Source of the DNA: Niallia endozanthoxylica
GTDB taxonomy: Bacteria > Bacillota > Bacilli > Bacillales > Cytobacillaceae
Reading direction: 5' to 3'
Assembly (NCBI RefSeq): GCF_008710145.1
Contig: NZ_VYKL01000015.1
Location: 186,001 to 250,000, forward strand
DNA: 64,000 nucleotides
This document shows, in pieces, positions 9,628-19,834 of the stretch. The position numbers were made by a program, and so were the translations under genes. Numbering within the stretch: position 1 is the stretch's first letter; every line of letters starts with the position of its first letter. The notes beneath the pieces were generated by a model. That model saw only the letters and a program-made list of their open reading frames with translations, did no database searches and was not told the origin of the DNA.

Positions 9628-10221
9628 TTAGTCCTTATATCTTTCTACAATAACCGGTTGAATTTGTTTTCCGTTTAATGCTGCTTCAACTGCTTCGCTT
9701 AACATTGTCATTCTCGCAACCATAGAATTCGGTTTTTTTATTGGATCATCTTGACCGTATGGGATAAAATAAATATTTTTTGTTGCCATTAATCTCATTA
9801 AGTTTACCCCATTTAACCCCAATGCATCATTTGTTGAAATCCCTAATACAACAGGTTTTTGATTTCTTAGAGTTGCCTTTGCTGCCATTAAGACAGGACT
9901 ATCTGTCAATGCGTTTGCAAATTTGCTCATTGAATTACCTGTTAATGGGGCAATAACCATACAGTCAAGAGGGATTTTTGGACCTAATGGTTCAGCCTTT
10001 ACAATGGAATCAATGACTTTATTCCCTGTTAATTCCTCAATTCTAGTAACCCAATCTTCTCCCTTCCCAAATCGGGTCTCCGTCGTTTGGACTGTAAATG
10101 TCACGACAGGGAGCACCTCAGCACCTGCATTGACTAATTTTTCAATTTCAGGAAAAACAGCATCATATGTGCAGTGAGATCCCGTTAATCCAAATCCAAT
10201 TCGTTTTCCATTTAAACTCAT
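9628..10221 (-). CDS. dpaB: dipicolinate synthase subunit B
   Basis: Flavoprotein-like subunit of the mother-cell enzyme that makes dipicolinic acid, the calcium-chelating spore-core solute. 197 residues with an N-terminal nucleotide-binding pattern (GFGLTGSHCTYD) and the flavoprotein-like PLTGNSMSKFANA segment near 93. Also called SpoVFB. ATG at 10221 overlaps the dpaA stop by 4 nt, so the two subunits are translationally coupled. Length and sequence match the family. Confidence 0.95.
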   Translation of the reverse strand: MSLNGKRIGFGLTGSHCTYDAVFPEIEKLVNAGAEVLPVVTFTVQTTETRFGKGEDWVTRIEELTGNKVIDSIVKAEPLGPKIPLDCMVIAPLTGNSMSKFANALTDSPVLMAAKATLRNQKPVVLGISTNDALGLNGVNLMRLMATKNIYFIPYGQDDPIKKPNSMVARMTMLSEAVEAALNGKQIQPVIVERYKD

Positions 10222-11120
10222 GATTTTATCTCCTTTCGCTTATCATATAAATCCTGAAGTAAATTAGAAAGGACTCCTGCTAATATATTTCCCGCTGTTT
10301 TTGGAGCAACAATACCTGGAAGACTCGGTGCTAATAGAGCTTTTATTCCCCTTTTTTCTGCATATCGAAAATCCGTTCCACCCGGCTTTGAGGCAAGATC
10401 AATAATGAGTGTATGTGCAGGCATTTTTGAAATAACATTTGCATTTACAACTGGATGCGGAATCGTATTAATTAATATATCAGTATCTTTAACCCATTTG
10501 TTCATGTCATCTAAATGGAATGGAGTCAGTGCCATTTCAGTAATTCTGGCAATATGCTCTGATTTACGTGCCCCTACGCTAACTTTTGCTCCTAGTAAAT
10601 GGAACGTTCTCGCAACGCTCATTCCTACTCTTCCTAATCCTAAGACAGTGACATTTGAGCCGTGTATGGTAAAGTCTGTGTGTTGAATAGCCATCATAAT
10701 CGTTCCTTCCACTGTCGGAATCGAATTATAAATAGCCACATCATCTCTTTTAAATAATTGAACAAGAGTCCTGTTAGCACGATCCGTAATACCTGTTAAA
10801 TAGGCATTCGTAATCCCGGAAAAAATGACGCAGTGCGGCGGTGTTTTCTTAATTTTATCCTCTAAGAGGATAACTTTTTCATTAGAAAATATCGTATCAA
10901 CGTTACCCTCAAGGTTCGTGCCGGCTACCGGCAGGATAATGGCATCAAGCTGTGAAAAATCAAGGTCTGCTATCTTTTCCTTTGTTGCTCCGGAAAAAGC
11001 ATGATCCAACTGTTCAAAGCCTATTAAAGAAAGCTTTGCATCCAGTTCCGTTAATTTTCGAATGATTTCGAGCTGTCTCGCATCACCGCCAATAATTGCA
11101 ATTTGCATATCTGTCAGCAT
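10218..11120 (-). CDS. dpaA: dipicolinate synthase subunit A
   Basis: NAD(P)-binding catalytic subunit of dipicolinate synthase (SpoVFA), acting on the DapA product in the mother cell late in sporulation. 300 residues. A first GGDAR nucleotide-binding-like turn lies near residue 11, and a clear Rossmann motif VLGLGRVG lies at about 159-166. ATG at 11120 with GAAGGTGA upstream. A sigma-K-like promoter can be read about 170 nt upstream, fitting mother-cell expression. Confidence 0.95.
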   Translation of the reverse strand: MLTDMQIAIIGGDARQLEIIRKLTELDAKLSLIGFEQLDHAFSGATKEKIADLDFSQLDAIILPVAGTNLEGNVDTIFSNEKVILLEDKIKKTPPHCVIFSGITNAYLTGITDRANRTLVQLFKRDDVAIYNSIPTVEGTIMMAIQHTDFTIHGSNVTVLGLGRVGMSVARTFHLLGAKVSVGARKSEHIARITEMALTPFHLDDMNKWVKDTDILINTIPHPVVNANVISKMPAHTLIIDLASKPGGTDFRYAEKRGIKALLAPSLPGIVAPKTAGNILAGVLSNLLQDLYDKRKEIKS

Positions 11121-11442
11121 GAAAGATTCACCTTCTTTTTTAGGGCTTGAATTACGGAAGTCTATTTGACTTTCTCATGTATCGAAAAGCCTAATTTCTT
11201 AATCAAGAAGCCCAATTTTAGATTCATCAACCTAATCCCTTAACCTCGCTACTTGCAATTTAACAAGATATCTAGTGGGAACTACTTCAACATCATATGT
11301 TACATTTACCTAATCGGTGACGCCATCGAAGTTTTGCCTTAAGTCAATCAATCCTGCTAAAATTCTTTTGCACTAGGCATTAATCTATTTAATTAAAAAA
11401 AACAAAAAAAGGTGACTCATCGAGCCGCCTTTTTTTGTTTTT
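11121..11442. other. intergenic region ymxH-dpaA
   Basis: 322 nt without a gene. It contains the ymxH terminator at its upstream end and a sigma-K-like promoter at 11291-11321. The remaining leader, about 160 nt, is A/T-rich, and I see no strong secondary structure in it. Confidence 0.5.
11291..11321 (-). promoter_or_regulatory. candidate sigma-K promoter for dpaAB
   Basis: Minus strand: GTCACC at 11316-11321 containing the -35 AC, 16-nt spacer, then CATATGATG at 11291-11299. This differs from the sigma-K -10 pattern CATANNNTA only in the last base. Spacing and placement agree with late mother-cell control known for spoVF. Confidence 0.45.
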
Positions 11443-11444
11443 TT
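11396..11444 (-). terminator. intrinsic terminator of ymxH
   Basis: Near-perfect 19-bp repeat of A7-C-A7-GG type arms (11396-11414 with 11426-11444) ending in a T-run on either strand. It overlaps the last bases of the ymxH stop codon. Confidence 0.85.
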
Positions 11445-11679
11445 AATTTTCCATATCAATAATCAGCATATCATTGCCAATTTTTTTAATTTGCTTCCAT
11501 TCAACACGTATTTCTCCACCTTGTTTTTTCATTCCGAACCATTTTAAAGTCGGAATGAGCAATGCTTCGATTTGTCCGCTTTGCACATTAATTTCTAAAT
11601 CTGTCTGTCCAAGAACGCCTAAGCGCTCAGCACGATTTACATCAACAATTTCTTTCCCGCTTAATTCACTTAATCTCAA
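11443..11679 (-). CDS. ymxH: YlmC/YmxH family PRC-barrel sporulation protein
   Basis: 78-residue PRC-barrel-like protein of the YlmC/YmxH sporulation family; exact role unknown. The start is taken as TTG at 11679, because GGAGGGG sits 6 nt before it. The ATG five codons upstream (11694) itself forms part of that ribosome binding site and has none of its own. The resulting MRLSELSGKEIVD start fits the family. It follows mlpA by 129 nt and ends in a strong terminator. Confidence 0.88.
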   Translation of the reverse strand: MRLSELSGKEIVDVNRAERLGVLGQTDLEINVQSGQIEALLIPTLKWFGMKKQGGEIRVEWKQIKKIGNDMLIIDMEN

Positions 11680-11808
11680 TTTTTTCCCCTCCATTGTGAA
11701 CAGTTGACCACCCTATATTTATACTAGTATTTAGGCCCAATTAGACATCACATTCTAGATAAGAGGAAAAAATGAGAAAGCCGTCAATCATTTATGGCAT
11801 TTGTTTTG

Positions 11809-13044
11809 TTAGACTCCTTTTGGCAGCTCCCCATTAGGACTAATTAATGAAACAGAAAATTGATTCGTAAACACTCGATTCGCCATTCGATCTACATCTT
11901 CTTTCGTAACTGAATCAATTTGTTCAACAATTTCATCCAGCGAACGGTGCAGTCCAAGCAGCAATTCATTTTTACCGTTACGGCTCATACGACTGTTAGT
12001 ACTTTCAAGACTTAGCATTAAGCTCCCTTTTAATTGCTCTTTGCTATTAGATAACTCTTTTTCCGTGATACCATCTCTTTTTAGAACTGCCAGTGTTTCC
12101 TGTACTGTTTCAAATAAGAGATCAAGCTGCTTTGCTCCGGTACCTCCGTAAATAGTTACAATACCGGTGTCCTCAAAAGCAGAATGATAAGAGAATACAG
12201 AGTAGGCGAGCCCTCTTTGTTCCCTAACATCTTGAAATAATCGACTGCTCATACTGCCACCCAAAATATTATTGAGAGAAATAAGACTATAAATGTCATC
12301 ATGTCCGACTTGAAGTCCCTCAAACCCTAGACAAAGATGGGCCTGCTCTGTTTCTTTCTTACGTGCAATACGATTGGTATGAAAAACAGGTACAGTTGTT
12401 TCAATCTCGCGTTTCCCGCCTTCATAGGAGCCAAAAAGCACCTCTACTTCCTTAATAAAGGCATCTGAAATATTCCCTGCTACAGATATCACAACATGTT
12501 CAGGTGTATACATGTTATGTACATAATCCTTTAACGTCTCACTTGTAAACGTAGATAAAGTTTCCTCAGTACCAAGTATTGGATAGCCAAGTGAATGATC
12601 CTCATAAATAGCTTTACTAAGCAAATCATGAACGATGTCATCTGGTGTATCTTCATACATTTTAATTTCTTCATATACAACATTTTTTTCCTTAACTAAT
12701 TCTTCTTCCACAAAAGTTGAATTAAAAAACATATCTGCTAATACTTCTAAAGCAAACTGTGCATGGTTATCAAGTACTTTTGCATAATAACAAGTGTATT
12801 CCTTCGACGTAAAAGCGTTTACTTGACCGCCAATACTATCAAAGGACTCAGCTATTTCTCTAGCTGTTCTTGTATTTGTTCCCTTAAAGAACATATGCTC
12901 TAAAAAATGTGAAATTCCATTATTAACTGGAGTCTCATTGCGTGAGCCTGTGCCAATCCAAACACCTATTGCTACAGACCTTACAGTGGGAATATTTTCT
13001 AATACAACTCTTACACCATTTTGGCAAGTATATTTCTTTATCAA
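11809..13044 (-). CDS. mlpA: M16-family zinc peptidase MlpA
   Basis: Processing-peptidase-like zinc protease, ymxG in older B. subtilis naming. Inverted zinc motif HFLEH at 46-50 with the later conserved Glu region EEIKMYEDTPDD. Two M16 half domains span 411 residues, matching the family length (about 409). TTG at 13044 preceded by AGGAGGAG is taken as start; the open frame runs a further 40 codons upstream, but those codons are not family-like. It lies between ylxY and ymxH, as in B. subtilis. Confidence 0.94.
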   Translation of the reverse strand: MIKKYTCQNGVRVVLENIPTVRSVAIGVWIGTGSRNETPVNNGISHFLEHMFFKGTNTRTAREIAESFDSIGGQVNAFTSKEYTCYYAKVLDNHAQFALEVLADMFFNSTFVEEELVKEKNVVYEEIKMYEDTPDDIVHDLLSKAIYEDHSLGYPILGTEETLSTFTSETLKDYVHNMYTPEHVVISVAGNISDAFIKEVEVLFGSYEGGKREIETTVPVFHTNRIARKKETEQAHLCLGFEGLQVGHDDIYSLISLNNILGGSMSSRLFQDVREQRGLAYSVFSYHSAFEDTGIVTIYGGTGAKQLDLLFETVQETLAVLKRDGITEKELSNSKEQLKGSLMLSLESTNSRMSRNGKNELLLGLHRSLDEIVEQIDSVTKEDVDRMANRVFTNQFSVSLISPNGELPKGV

Positions 13045-13170
13045 ATAAACTCCTCCTGTTCTATACCTCAGTTGCATCATTGATTTCATTATCTTTATTT
13101 CATCTATGCCAAGTAAGTATATACTAATACCGTTATTTTTTCCAAAAACTTGACTTTTAGGCAAAATTTC

Positions 13171-14157
13171 TTAATCCTTCTTATGGTCTTTCATCTTTTC
13201 CATTGAAAAAGAATCAACAGATCTTTCTTCTTTTAATAATTCAGTAATCGTATTAATTTGCAATTGCTTTTGCTTAATTCTAATAATTAATCTATCTAAC
13301 GATTGTGCGGTTGGAGAGGTTGGATGCATAAGAATAATGGCTCCATTATGTACCTTGCTCATCACACGATTAATTAATACATCTGGAGAAGGTTTTTGCC
13401 AATCGACAGTATCAACACTCCACATGATTGTACCCATCTTTTCCTCTGCCGCAATGGTGACCACTTCATCACGATAGCTGCCGCTTGGCGGTGCAAACCA
13501 CACCGGGCTGGAACCTATTGTTGCTTTGATTACACCATTTGTTTTCATCATTTCCTGACGAATTTTCGCTGCCGAACTCACTTTTAAATCAGGATGAGTA
13601 AATGAGTGATTCCCAATCTCATGGCCTGCATCAGCAATCATTTGGGCAAGTTCTGGGTATTTTTGAACCCATCTCCCTTCAAGAAAAAAAGTAGCGGATA
13701 CATGATGTTTTTTTAAGGTAGCTAACATATCTGGTAAATATTCATTTCCCCATGCAACATTTATAATAAAGCTTACCATTGGTTTATCCGGATGCCCTTT
13801 ATATATCGGAGCAGGTGGAAGATCTTCTAGATGTACAGCAGGCTTTACTTGTTTGAATACTAATTTTTCTTCTTCAAATTCTCCGCTTTCTTTCATTTTT
13901 TTATAAGAGGCTTCAATGTCTACTTTTAACCCATTATATCCCGGTATTGCTTTCCAGATTTTATCTATTTTTGCATCACTAGCGGGAACCTTGTATTTCT
14001 CACTATTTAATACAATTTCATGATAAAGAGAATCCTTCTCGATACTTACCTCAAGAGAATTCCCTTTTATTTTACTTATAAATTCATTTGTTAAAGGATT
14101 ACTAACCATCATAAATGCCATCACGAAAATAATTCCAAAAACACTCATTTTTTTCAT
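13171..14157 (-). CDS. ylxY: polysaccharide deacetylase-like protein YlxY
   Basis: 328-residue exported or membrane-anchored protein with a NodB-type domain in its C-terminal half. The N-terminus is basic with a hydrophobic span at residues 5-22, a signal or anchor. The zinc-type HSFTHPD motif and a late LMHPTSPTA motif are present. The first catalytic motif (TFDDG in active deacetylases) reads IINVAWG, so the catalytic Asp is missing and activity is doubtful; YlxY of B. subtilis is similar as I recall. ATG at 14157 with GGAGGAGG upstream is chosen over a start 42 codons earlier. Confidence 0.9.
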   Translation of the reverse strand: MKKMSVFGIIFVMAFMMVSNPLTNEFISKIKGNSLEVSIEKDSLYHEIVLNSEKYKVPASDAKIDKIWKAIPGYNGLKVDIEASYKKMKESGEFEEEKLVFKQVKPAVHLEDLPPAPIYKGHPDKPMVSFIINVAWGNEYLPDMLATLKKHHVSATFFLEGRWVQKYPELAQMIADAGHEIGNHSFTHPDLKVSSAAKIRQEMMKTNGVIKATIGSSPVWFAPPSGSYRDEVVTIAAEEKMGTIMWSVDTVDWQKPSPDVLINRVMSKVHNGAIILMHPTSPTAQSLDRLIIRIKQKQLQINTITELLKEERSVDSFSMEKMKDHKKD

Positions 14158-14360
14158 TAATCTGCCTCCTCCATATAAAATATGAAAAAAAAGGACAAGG
14201 TAGAACGAAAAAAGAAAAGCACAAGCGTCTTGAAAAGAAGGATGACTATAAAAACCGTCACCTCCTGTGGCGAACGTAGACATCCGAATATCCTATACTG
14301 GTCCTCCAAGCATAAAACAGCTTTTAGCCTTCACTCAGGAGTGCCATATCATCTGGGGCT

Positions 14361-14401
14361 AGACAAAAAAACAGTCAGAGTCCTGACTGTCTTTTTTGTC
14401 T
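14361..14401 (-). terminator. intrinsic terminator of pnp
   Basis: ACAGTCAG/CTGACTGT 8-bp core with 4-nt loop, extended by A-run/T-run arms from 14361 to 14401, 19 nt after the pnp stop. The minus strand ends in a T-rich tract. Confidence 0.75.
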
Positions 14402-14419
14402 AGCTTTTATTATGTCTAT

Positions 14420-16540
14420 TTATTGTTGAGCACTTTGCTCATGTTCACGCTGTTCCTTTAAGACAGCCTTACGCGACAGATTCACGCGGCCCTGCTTGTC
14501 AATTTCGATAACTTTTACAAGCATTTCGTCACCAATCTTTACAACGTCTTCCACTTTTCCAACACGTTCCTCTGCGAGTTCAGAAATGTGTACAAGTCCA
14601 TCTTTACCTTGGAATATTTCAACAAATGCACCGAACTTCTCAATTCTCTTTACTTTACCAAGGTACAATTGTCCAGCTACTACTTCACGAACAATATCCT
14701 CAATAATATGTTTAGCCTTTTGATTCATTTCCTCGTCAACTGAAGAAATAAAGACCGTTCCATCCTGCTCAATATCAATTTTAACTCCTGTTTCTTCAAT
14801 AATCTTATTGATTTGCTTACCGCTAGGTCCAATAACATCACGAATTTTATCAGGATTGATGGCCATTGTTAAAATTTTCGGAGCAAACTTTGATAATTGG
14901 CCTCTTGGTTTATCAATTGTCGCCAGCATGGAATCTAAAATTTGCATCCGGCCTTTTTTCGCCTGCTGCAATGCCTCTTCTAAAATTTCTTGAGACAGTC
15001 CTGCAATTTTTATATCCATTTGTAATGCCGTTACACCTTTAGCAGTACCGGCCACTTTAAAATCCATGTCTCCAAGGTGATCTTCCATCCCTTGAATATC
15101 AGTCAGAATTGTATAGTGTTCACCTGATTTAACCAATCCCATAGCAATGCCAGCTACTGGTGCTTTAATCGGTACCCCTGCGTCCATCATCGCAAGTGTG
15201 CTAGCGCAAATACTTGCCTGCGAAGTAGAACCGTTAGATTCCAACACTTCAGACACTAGGCGTACTGTATAAGGAAATTCCTTTTCATCTGGGATTACAG
15301 CTAATAACGCTCTTTCCCCCAATGCACCATGTCCAATTTCACGGCGTCCCGGCCCTCGCATTGGTCCTGTTTCACCAACACTGAAATTAGGGAAGTTATA
15401 ATGGTGCATAAATCTTTTTTCTTCTTCAAGTCCTAAACCATCTAAAATTTGTACATCACCTAAAGCACCTAGTGTGCAAATACTTAACGCCTGCGTTTGA
15501 CCGCGTGTAAACAAGCCCGATCCATGTGTACGAGGTAAAATATTCACCTCAGAAGATAACGGACGGATTTCAGCAATGCCTCGGCCATCAGGACGTACTT
15601 TTTCCTCTGTAATAAGGCGACGAACTTCACCTTTAACCAGTTTATCTAATATTTGCTTTACCTGTTTTACAGTATCTTCTTCTGCTTCTTTTTCTTCATA
15701 ATGAGCCAATATACGGTCTTTTACTTTCTTTATTGCTTCTTCACGGGCATGTTTCTCCTGAACTTGAATGGCCTGAATCATATCTGCTTCGCAAAGGTCA
15801 CGAACTTCCGCTTCTAGCACAGAATCAAGTTCAAATAGAACAACTTCTAGTTTTCCCTTCCCAATTTCTGCAACAATGCTTTCTTGGAAGGCAATTAACC
15901 GCTTGATTTCTTCATGACCAAACATAATAGCTTCCAGCATGGTTTCTTCCGGAACTTCATCTGCCCCTGCTTCAACCATATTAATAGCATCCTTTGTACC
16001 AGCAACAACTAAGTGAATATCACTTTTTTCTGCCTGCTCGACAGTAGGATTAATGATAAATTGATTATCAATTCTACCCACTGTAACACCTGCTATCGGG
16101 CCTTCAAATGGAATATCAGAAACGCTTAATGCAAGTGAAGATCCAAACATAGCAGCCATTTCCGTAGAACAGTCCTGATCCACACTCATAACCATACTCA
16201 CAACTTGAACTTCGTTTCGGAACCCATCAGCAAATAAAGGTCGAATCGGTCTATCGATTAATCGACTAGCTAAAATTGCCCGTTCACTTGGACGTCCCTC
16301 TCTTTTAATAAAACCGCCGGGAATTTTTCCAACCGCATATAAACGTTCCTCATAATTCACTGTCAGCGGGAAGAAATCAACATTTTTTGGTTCCTTTGAA
16401 GCGGTTGCAGTGCTTAGCACCGCTGAATCGCCATAGCGAACTAAAACAGCACCATTGGCTTGTTTTGCTAACTGACCAATTTCGACAGTCAATTTTCGGC
16501 CAGCCCAATCTATTGAATAAACATGCTTATCTTGTCCCAT
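14420..16540 (-). CDS. pnp: polyribonucleotide nucleotidyltransferase (PNPase)
   Basis: Phosphorolytic 3'-5' exoribonuclease of mRNA turnover. 706 residues. Two RNase PH-like repeats are joined by an all-alpha linker. A KH domain ([15 protein letters not shown], about 560-575) and an S1 domain ([15 protein letters not shown] onward) close the C-terminus. The second core carries the conserved [14 protein letters not shown] stretch. ATG at 16540 with AGGAG upstream. It follows rpsO, as in most bacteria; a terminator separates them. Confidence 0.97.
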   Translation of the reverse strand: MGQDKHVYSIDWAGRKLTVEIGQLAKQANGAVLVRYGDSAVLSTATASKEPKNVDFFPLTVNYEERLYAVGKIPGGFIKREGRPSERAILASRLIDRPIRPLFADGFRNEVQVVSMVMSVDQDCSTEMAAMFGSSLALSVSDIPFEGPIAGVTVGRIDNQFIINPTVEQAEKSDIHLVVAGTKDAINMVEAGADEVPEETMLEAIMFGHEEIKRLIAFQESIVAEIGKGKLEVVLFELDSVLEAEVRDLCEADMIQAIQVQEKHAREEAIKKVKDRILAHYEEKEAEEDTVKQVKQILDKLVKGEVRRLITEEKVRPDGRGIAEIRPLSSEVNILPRTHGSGLFTRGQTQALSICTLGALGDVQILDGLGLEEEKRFMHHYNFPNFSVGETGPMRGPGRREIGHGALGERALLAVIPDEKEFPYTVRLVSEVLESNGSTSQASICASTLAMMDAGVPIKAPVAGIAMGLVKSGEHYTILTDIQGMEDHLGDMDFKVAGTAKGVTALQMDIKIAGLSQEILEEALQQAKKGRMQILDSMLATIDKPRGQLSKFAPKILTMAINPDKIRDVIGPSGKQINKIIEETGVKIDIEQDGTVFISSVDEEMNQKAKHIIEDIVREVVAGQLYLGKVKRIEKFGAFVEIFQGKDGLVHISELAEERVGKVEDVVKIGDEMLVKVIEIDKQGRVNLSRKAVLKEQREHEQSAQQ

Positions 16541-16692
16541 TTAATTATTACTCCTCTCTACCTGAAATACATTAGAGGTACTGCGAAACTGAAACCATTC
16601 GCACATACTGATTCTATATATATAAAGCAGTTTTCTTATAATAAAAACATAGCTATTATTATTATGTACATTTTTTGTTGAATTTAAGCTCT

Positions 16693-16698
16693 ATTATA
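16693..16698 (-). promoter_or_regulatory. possible -10 element for pnp
   Basis: Perfect minus-strand TATAAT in the rpsO-pnp gap about 150 nt before pnp. No good -35 is found at 16-18 nt. Confidence 0.3.
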
Positions 16699-16760
16699 CA
16701 TACAATTCCATAATGAATTTGATTCACAAACCAGATTATGGTATATATTTTTAAGCTAAT

Positions 16761-16786
16761 AAAAAAGCGGGAAAATTCCCGCTTTT
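16761..16786 (-). terminator. intrinsic terminator of rpsO
   Basis: Perfect 11-bp stem AAAAGCGGGAA/TTCCCGCTTTT with a minus-strand T6 tail, 7 nt after the rpsO stop. Confidence 0.87.
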
Positions 16787-16792
16787 CATTGA

Positions 16793-17068
<276 letters not shown>

Positions 17069-17170
17069 TCACCTCCTAAATTTTTCAAATCCCCTATTAC
17101 TGAGCAAACGTTGGTGAATCGTATTGCCAAGCAAAGGTTCAATTTGATACGTTAATAAGAATACAACTTT

Positions 17171-18145
17171 TTATGATAAAATGCAAGTGTCTGTCCTGTA
17201 TTTTTCAAAGTAATTTTGGGCACTTGCTTTATCCTTTTCAATTTGGGCAATGAGCTCATCAATCCCAGAAAATCTTTGTTCACTTCGCAGTCTGCGATGC
17301 CATTCAATCGTTACTTCTTCGGCATATATATCACGGTCAAAATCAAAAATATATACTTCAATAGAAGGTTTATCCGCTTTTTCCTTATGAAATGTTGGTT
17401 TATAACCGACATTGCATACTCCTTGGAATGTCTCTTTACTTTTTGCAATCGTAAATCTCACAGCGTATACCCCTGTCGGAGGCAGGAGATAATCATCGTG
17501 AATATCAACATTTGCCGTTGGAAATCCAATGGTTCTGCCTCGTTTTTCTCCATGTATAACTTTGCCACTAGTCGTATAAAAACGGCCAAGAAAATGGGGT
17601 AGCTGTTCCACTTTTCCATCATGGATTCCCGCTCTGATAGAAGTTGAACTGATTTTTTCCTGACAAAATTGCAGTTTTTCTATAACTGAAAAAGTGAATT
17701 TTTCTCTTGAGTGGAAGGTTAATGTTTCCATTGTTCCTTTCCCCATTCTTCCATATGTATAATCAAAGCCTGCAACAACATGCTTAACGTTTAAATTAAT
17801 TAAGTACTGATCTACATATTCCTGCGGTAATAAATTAGCAAATTCCTCAGTAAAACGAACAACAAAAAAGTAATCAATCCCAAGATTTTGAATTAACCTG
17901 ATTTTTTCATCAAGAGGGGTTATATATTTAATATGCTGTACACTTCTCCCAAGAACAACAGATGGATGCGGATTAAACGACATAACAGCACTTTTAAACC
18001 CTCTTTTGTCAGCTTCTTGTTTTGCCGCTAATATGACTTTTTGATGTCCAAGATGCACACCATCAAAAAAACCTAAAGCCATAACCGACGGCGGGATATT
18101 TTCTTGTTTCATTTGATGAGGATGATCTAGATAATAAACTTCCAC
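17171..18145 (-). CDS. ribF: bifunctional riboflavin kinase/FAD synthetase
   Basis: Makes FMN and FAD from riboflavin; ribC in B. subtilis. The N-terminal nucleotidyltransferase domain has GFFDGVHLGH, and the C-terminal flavokinase domain starts at HGEKRGRTIGFPTANV. The start is taken as GTG at 18145, because AAGGTGAT lies 9 nt upstream and the MEVYYLDHPHQ start lines up with B. subtilis RibC. A GTG four codons earlier has no proper ribosome binding site. 324 residues, normal length. Cotranscribed after truB with a 30-nt gap. Confidence 0.96.
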   Translation of the reverse strand: MEVYYLDHPHQMKQENIPPSVMALGFFDGVHLGHQKVILAAKQEADKRGFKSAVMSFNPHPSVVLGRSVQHIKYITPLDEKIRLIQNLGIDYFFVVRFTEEFANLLPQEYVDQYLINLNVKHVVAGFDYTYGRMGKGTMETLTFHSREKFTFSVIEKLQFCQEKISSTSIRAGIHDGKVEQLPHFLGRFYTTSGKVIHGEKRGRTIGFPTANVDIHDDYLLPPTGVYAVRFTIAKSKETFQGVCNVGYKPTFHKEKADKPSIEVYIFDFDRDIYAEEVTIEWHRRLRSEQRFSGIDELIAQIEKDKASAQNYFEKYRTDTCILS

Positions 18146-18175
18146 GTTCTGTATCACCTTTTCTATAAAGCATGC

Positions 18176-19093
18176 TTACTCTATGGATCTTAGCACCTTT
18201 GAAGGCTTCATCATTCCCGGTTTTCCTGGATGATGAATATAAATGGCTAATGCCTGACCAGATTCTGTTTCGACTACAATCGGCTTTGTTTCATTCATGC
18301 ACGAATCAGGAGTAGGTAAAACAGCTCCATTTTTGACTTTCTCCGCTATTTTATCATTGATTCTATATTTGGGCAAATGTGCTAATGCCGTTTCAATCGG
18401 ATATAAAATATCCTTAATCTTCCCTTCTTCCATTTTTTCCTCAACCTGTTCAAATGTGAAACAATCAGCAAGAGAAAACGCCGCTGATTGGATTCTGCTT
18501 AAATACGACATATGTGCGGGAAAGCCAAGAGCTTCTCCAATCATAACAGCTAGTGTACGAATATACGTGCCTTTGCTGCAGGAAACACGAAACCGAAATG
18601 AAACCTGTTCGCCACTGAAATTTTCGCGGTCATCTAAAAGTTCGATTGAATAGATTTCAACCGTTCGAGTCGGCCGCTCAACTTCAATGCCTTGTCTAGC
18701 ATATTCATATAGTTTTTTTCCATTGACTTTTACAGCAGAGTACATTGGTGGTGTTTGATTAATTCTCCCAGTAAACCCTTGCAATACCTTTAGGATTTCA
18801 TCTCGGTTCATTACACGATTGACTGTTTTTCTCGCGATCATTTCTCCGCTTGCATCTTCAGTTGTTGTTGAAAAACCTATCGTTACTTCTCCTTCATAAG
18901 CTTTCCCTGCATCGGTAATGTATTCTGCCACTTTTGTAGCTCGGCCAATACAAATAGGCAATACACCTGTTACATCTGGGTCAAGAGTTCCCGTATGACC
19001 CACTCTTTTCGTATGCAGGATTTTTCTCAATTTAAATACACAATCATGTGATGTCATACCCTTAGGTTTATAAAGAGGAATAATTCCTTCCAT
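18176..19093 (-). CDS. truB: tRNA pseudouridine(55) synthase
   Basis: Makes pseudouridine 55 in the T-loop of tRNAs. Catalytic Asp lies in HTGTLDPDVTGVLP near residue 38. The KPKGMTSHD start, the YEGEVTIGF segment and a C-terminal PUA-like part are all present. 305 residues, normal. ATG at 19093 with AAAGGAT upstream. A perfect terminator hairpin lies between rbfA and this gene, so readthrough or a separate promoter must supply truB-ribF. Confidence 0.96.
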   Translation of the reverse strand: MEGIIPLYKPKGMTSHDCVFKLRKILHTKRVGHTGTLDPDVTGVLPICIGRATKVAEYITDAGKAYEGEVTIGFSTTTEDASGEMIARKTVNRVMNRDEILKVLQGFTGRINQTPPMYSAVKVNGKKLYEYARQGIEVERPTRTVEIYSIELLDDRENFSGEQVSFRFRVSCSKGTYIRTLAVMIGEALGFPAHMSYLSRIQSAAFSLADCFTFEQVEEKMEEGKIKDILYPIETALAHLPKYRINDKIAEKVKNGAVLPTPDSCMNETKPIVVETESGQALAIYIHHPGKPGMMKPSKVLRSIE

Positions 19094-19119
19094 TAGCTTA
19101 ATATCCTTTCTTTATTCTG

Positions 19120-19151
19120 AAAAAAATGGATAGACCAGTGTCTATCCATTT
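19120..19151 (-). terminator. intrinsic terminator between rbfA and truB
   Basis: Perfect 12-bp stem (19124-19135 with 19140-19151), 4-nt loop, minus-strand run of seven T counting the last stem bases. It lies 8 nt after the rbfA stop, inside an otherwise co-directional cluster. Confidence 0.8.
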
Positions 19152-19158
19152 AAAACCA

Positions 19159-19536
19159 TTATGATTGTTCATTTTCATTAGGTTCGTTTGCTTTTTCCTC
19201 ATTGTGAATTTGATGTAATAAAGTATCAATTCGATGTCCATAATCAATTGATTCATCAAATTCAAATAAAATTTCAGGTGTTTTACGCAAACGTATCCGT
19301 TGTCCAATTTCTGAACGGATAAAACCTTTTGCTTTTGCAAGTCCAATTAAAGTATTTTCACGCTGCTTTGCATCACCTAAAACTGAAATATAAACGGTTG
19401 CCTGCTGCAGGTCGCCGGTTACATGTACATCGGTTACGGTCACAAATCCAATGCGCGGATCTTTAATTTTACGCCCGATTATCTCACCAAGCTCTTTTTT
19501 CATTTGTTCCCCAATACGATTTGCTCTCACGCTCAT
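19159..19536 (-). CDS. rbfA: 30S ribosome-binding factor A
   Basis: Late-stage 30S maturation and cold-shock factor binding the 16S 5' region. 125 residues with the [14 protein letters not shown] start and the [21 protein letters not shown]-like core. The acidic Glu/Asn-rich tail ([13 protein letters not shown]) is a little longer than in B. subtilis. ATG at 19536 with AGGTGAG upstream. It follows ylxP by 16 nt. Confidence 0.96.
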   Translation of the reverse strand: MSVRANRIGEQMKKELGEIIGRKIKDPRIGFVTVTDVHVTGDLQQATVYISVLGDAKQRENTLIGLAKAKGFIRSEIGQRIRLRKTPEILFEFDESIDYGHRIDTLLHQIHNEEKANEPNENEQS

Positions 19537-19552
19537 AATCTCACCTCTTTTA

Positions 19553-19834
19553 TTAAAGCCATTCTATATCGGTGATGGTCCGTTCCAATTCTGGAAACGA
19601 ATCAATAAACTTAAGGGCATTCTGCAATTCTATTTCCGCTGCTACATGAGCAGATGCAACAGCAGCAATAGCGAGTTTACTTCTTTGCCAAGTATCTTGA
19701 AAATCCACTTCAGCAATTGACACATTATACTTTTGCTTTAGTCGAGTCATCACTCGTTGTAAGACTGCCCGCTTTTCTTTTAAGGAATGGGCATTGTAAA
19801 TAATACATTCGAAGGCGGCTAAGCCAACTATCAT
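19553..19834 (-). CDS. ylxP: DUF503 family protein YlxP
   Basis: 93-residue DUF503 protein found beside infB and rbfA in many Firmicutes. A ribosome-associated role is suspected from context but not demonstrated. Family features are visible: [11 protein letters not shown] and [18 protein letters not shown]. Its ATG shares one base with the infB stop, so it is translated by coupling. Confidence 0.92.
   Translation of the reverse strand: MIVGLAAFECIIYNAHSLKEKRAVLQRVMTRLKQKYNVSIAEVDFQDTWQRSKLAIAAVASAHVAAEIELQNALKFIDSFPELERTITDIEWL

Noticed and set aside
14158..14360. Sigma-K-like CATATTTTA just before ylxY
   Set aside because: The start site would fall within the ribosome binding site, leaving almost no leader, and the -35 spacing is off by one.
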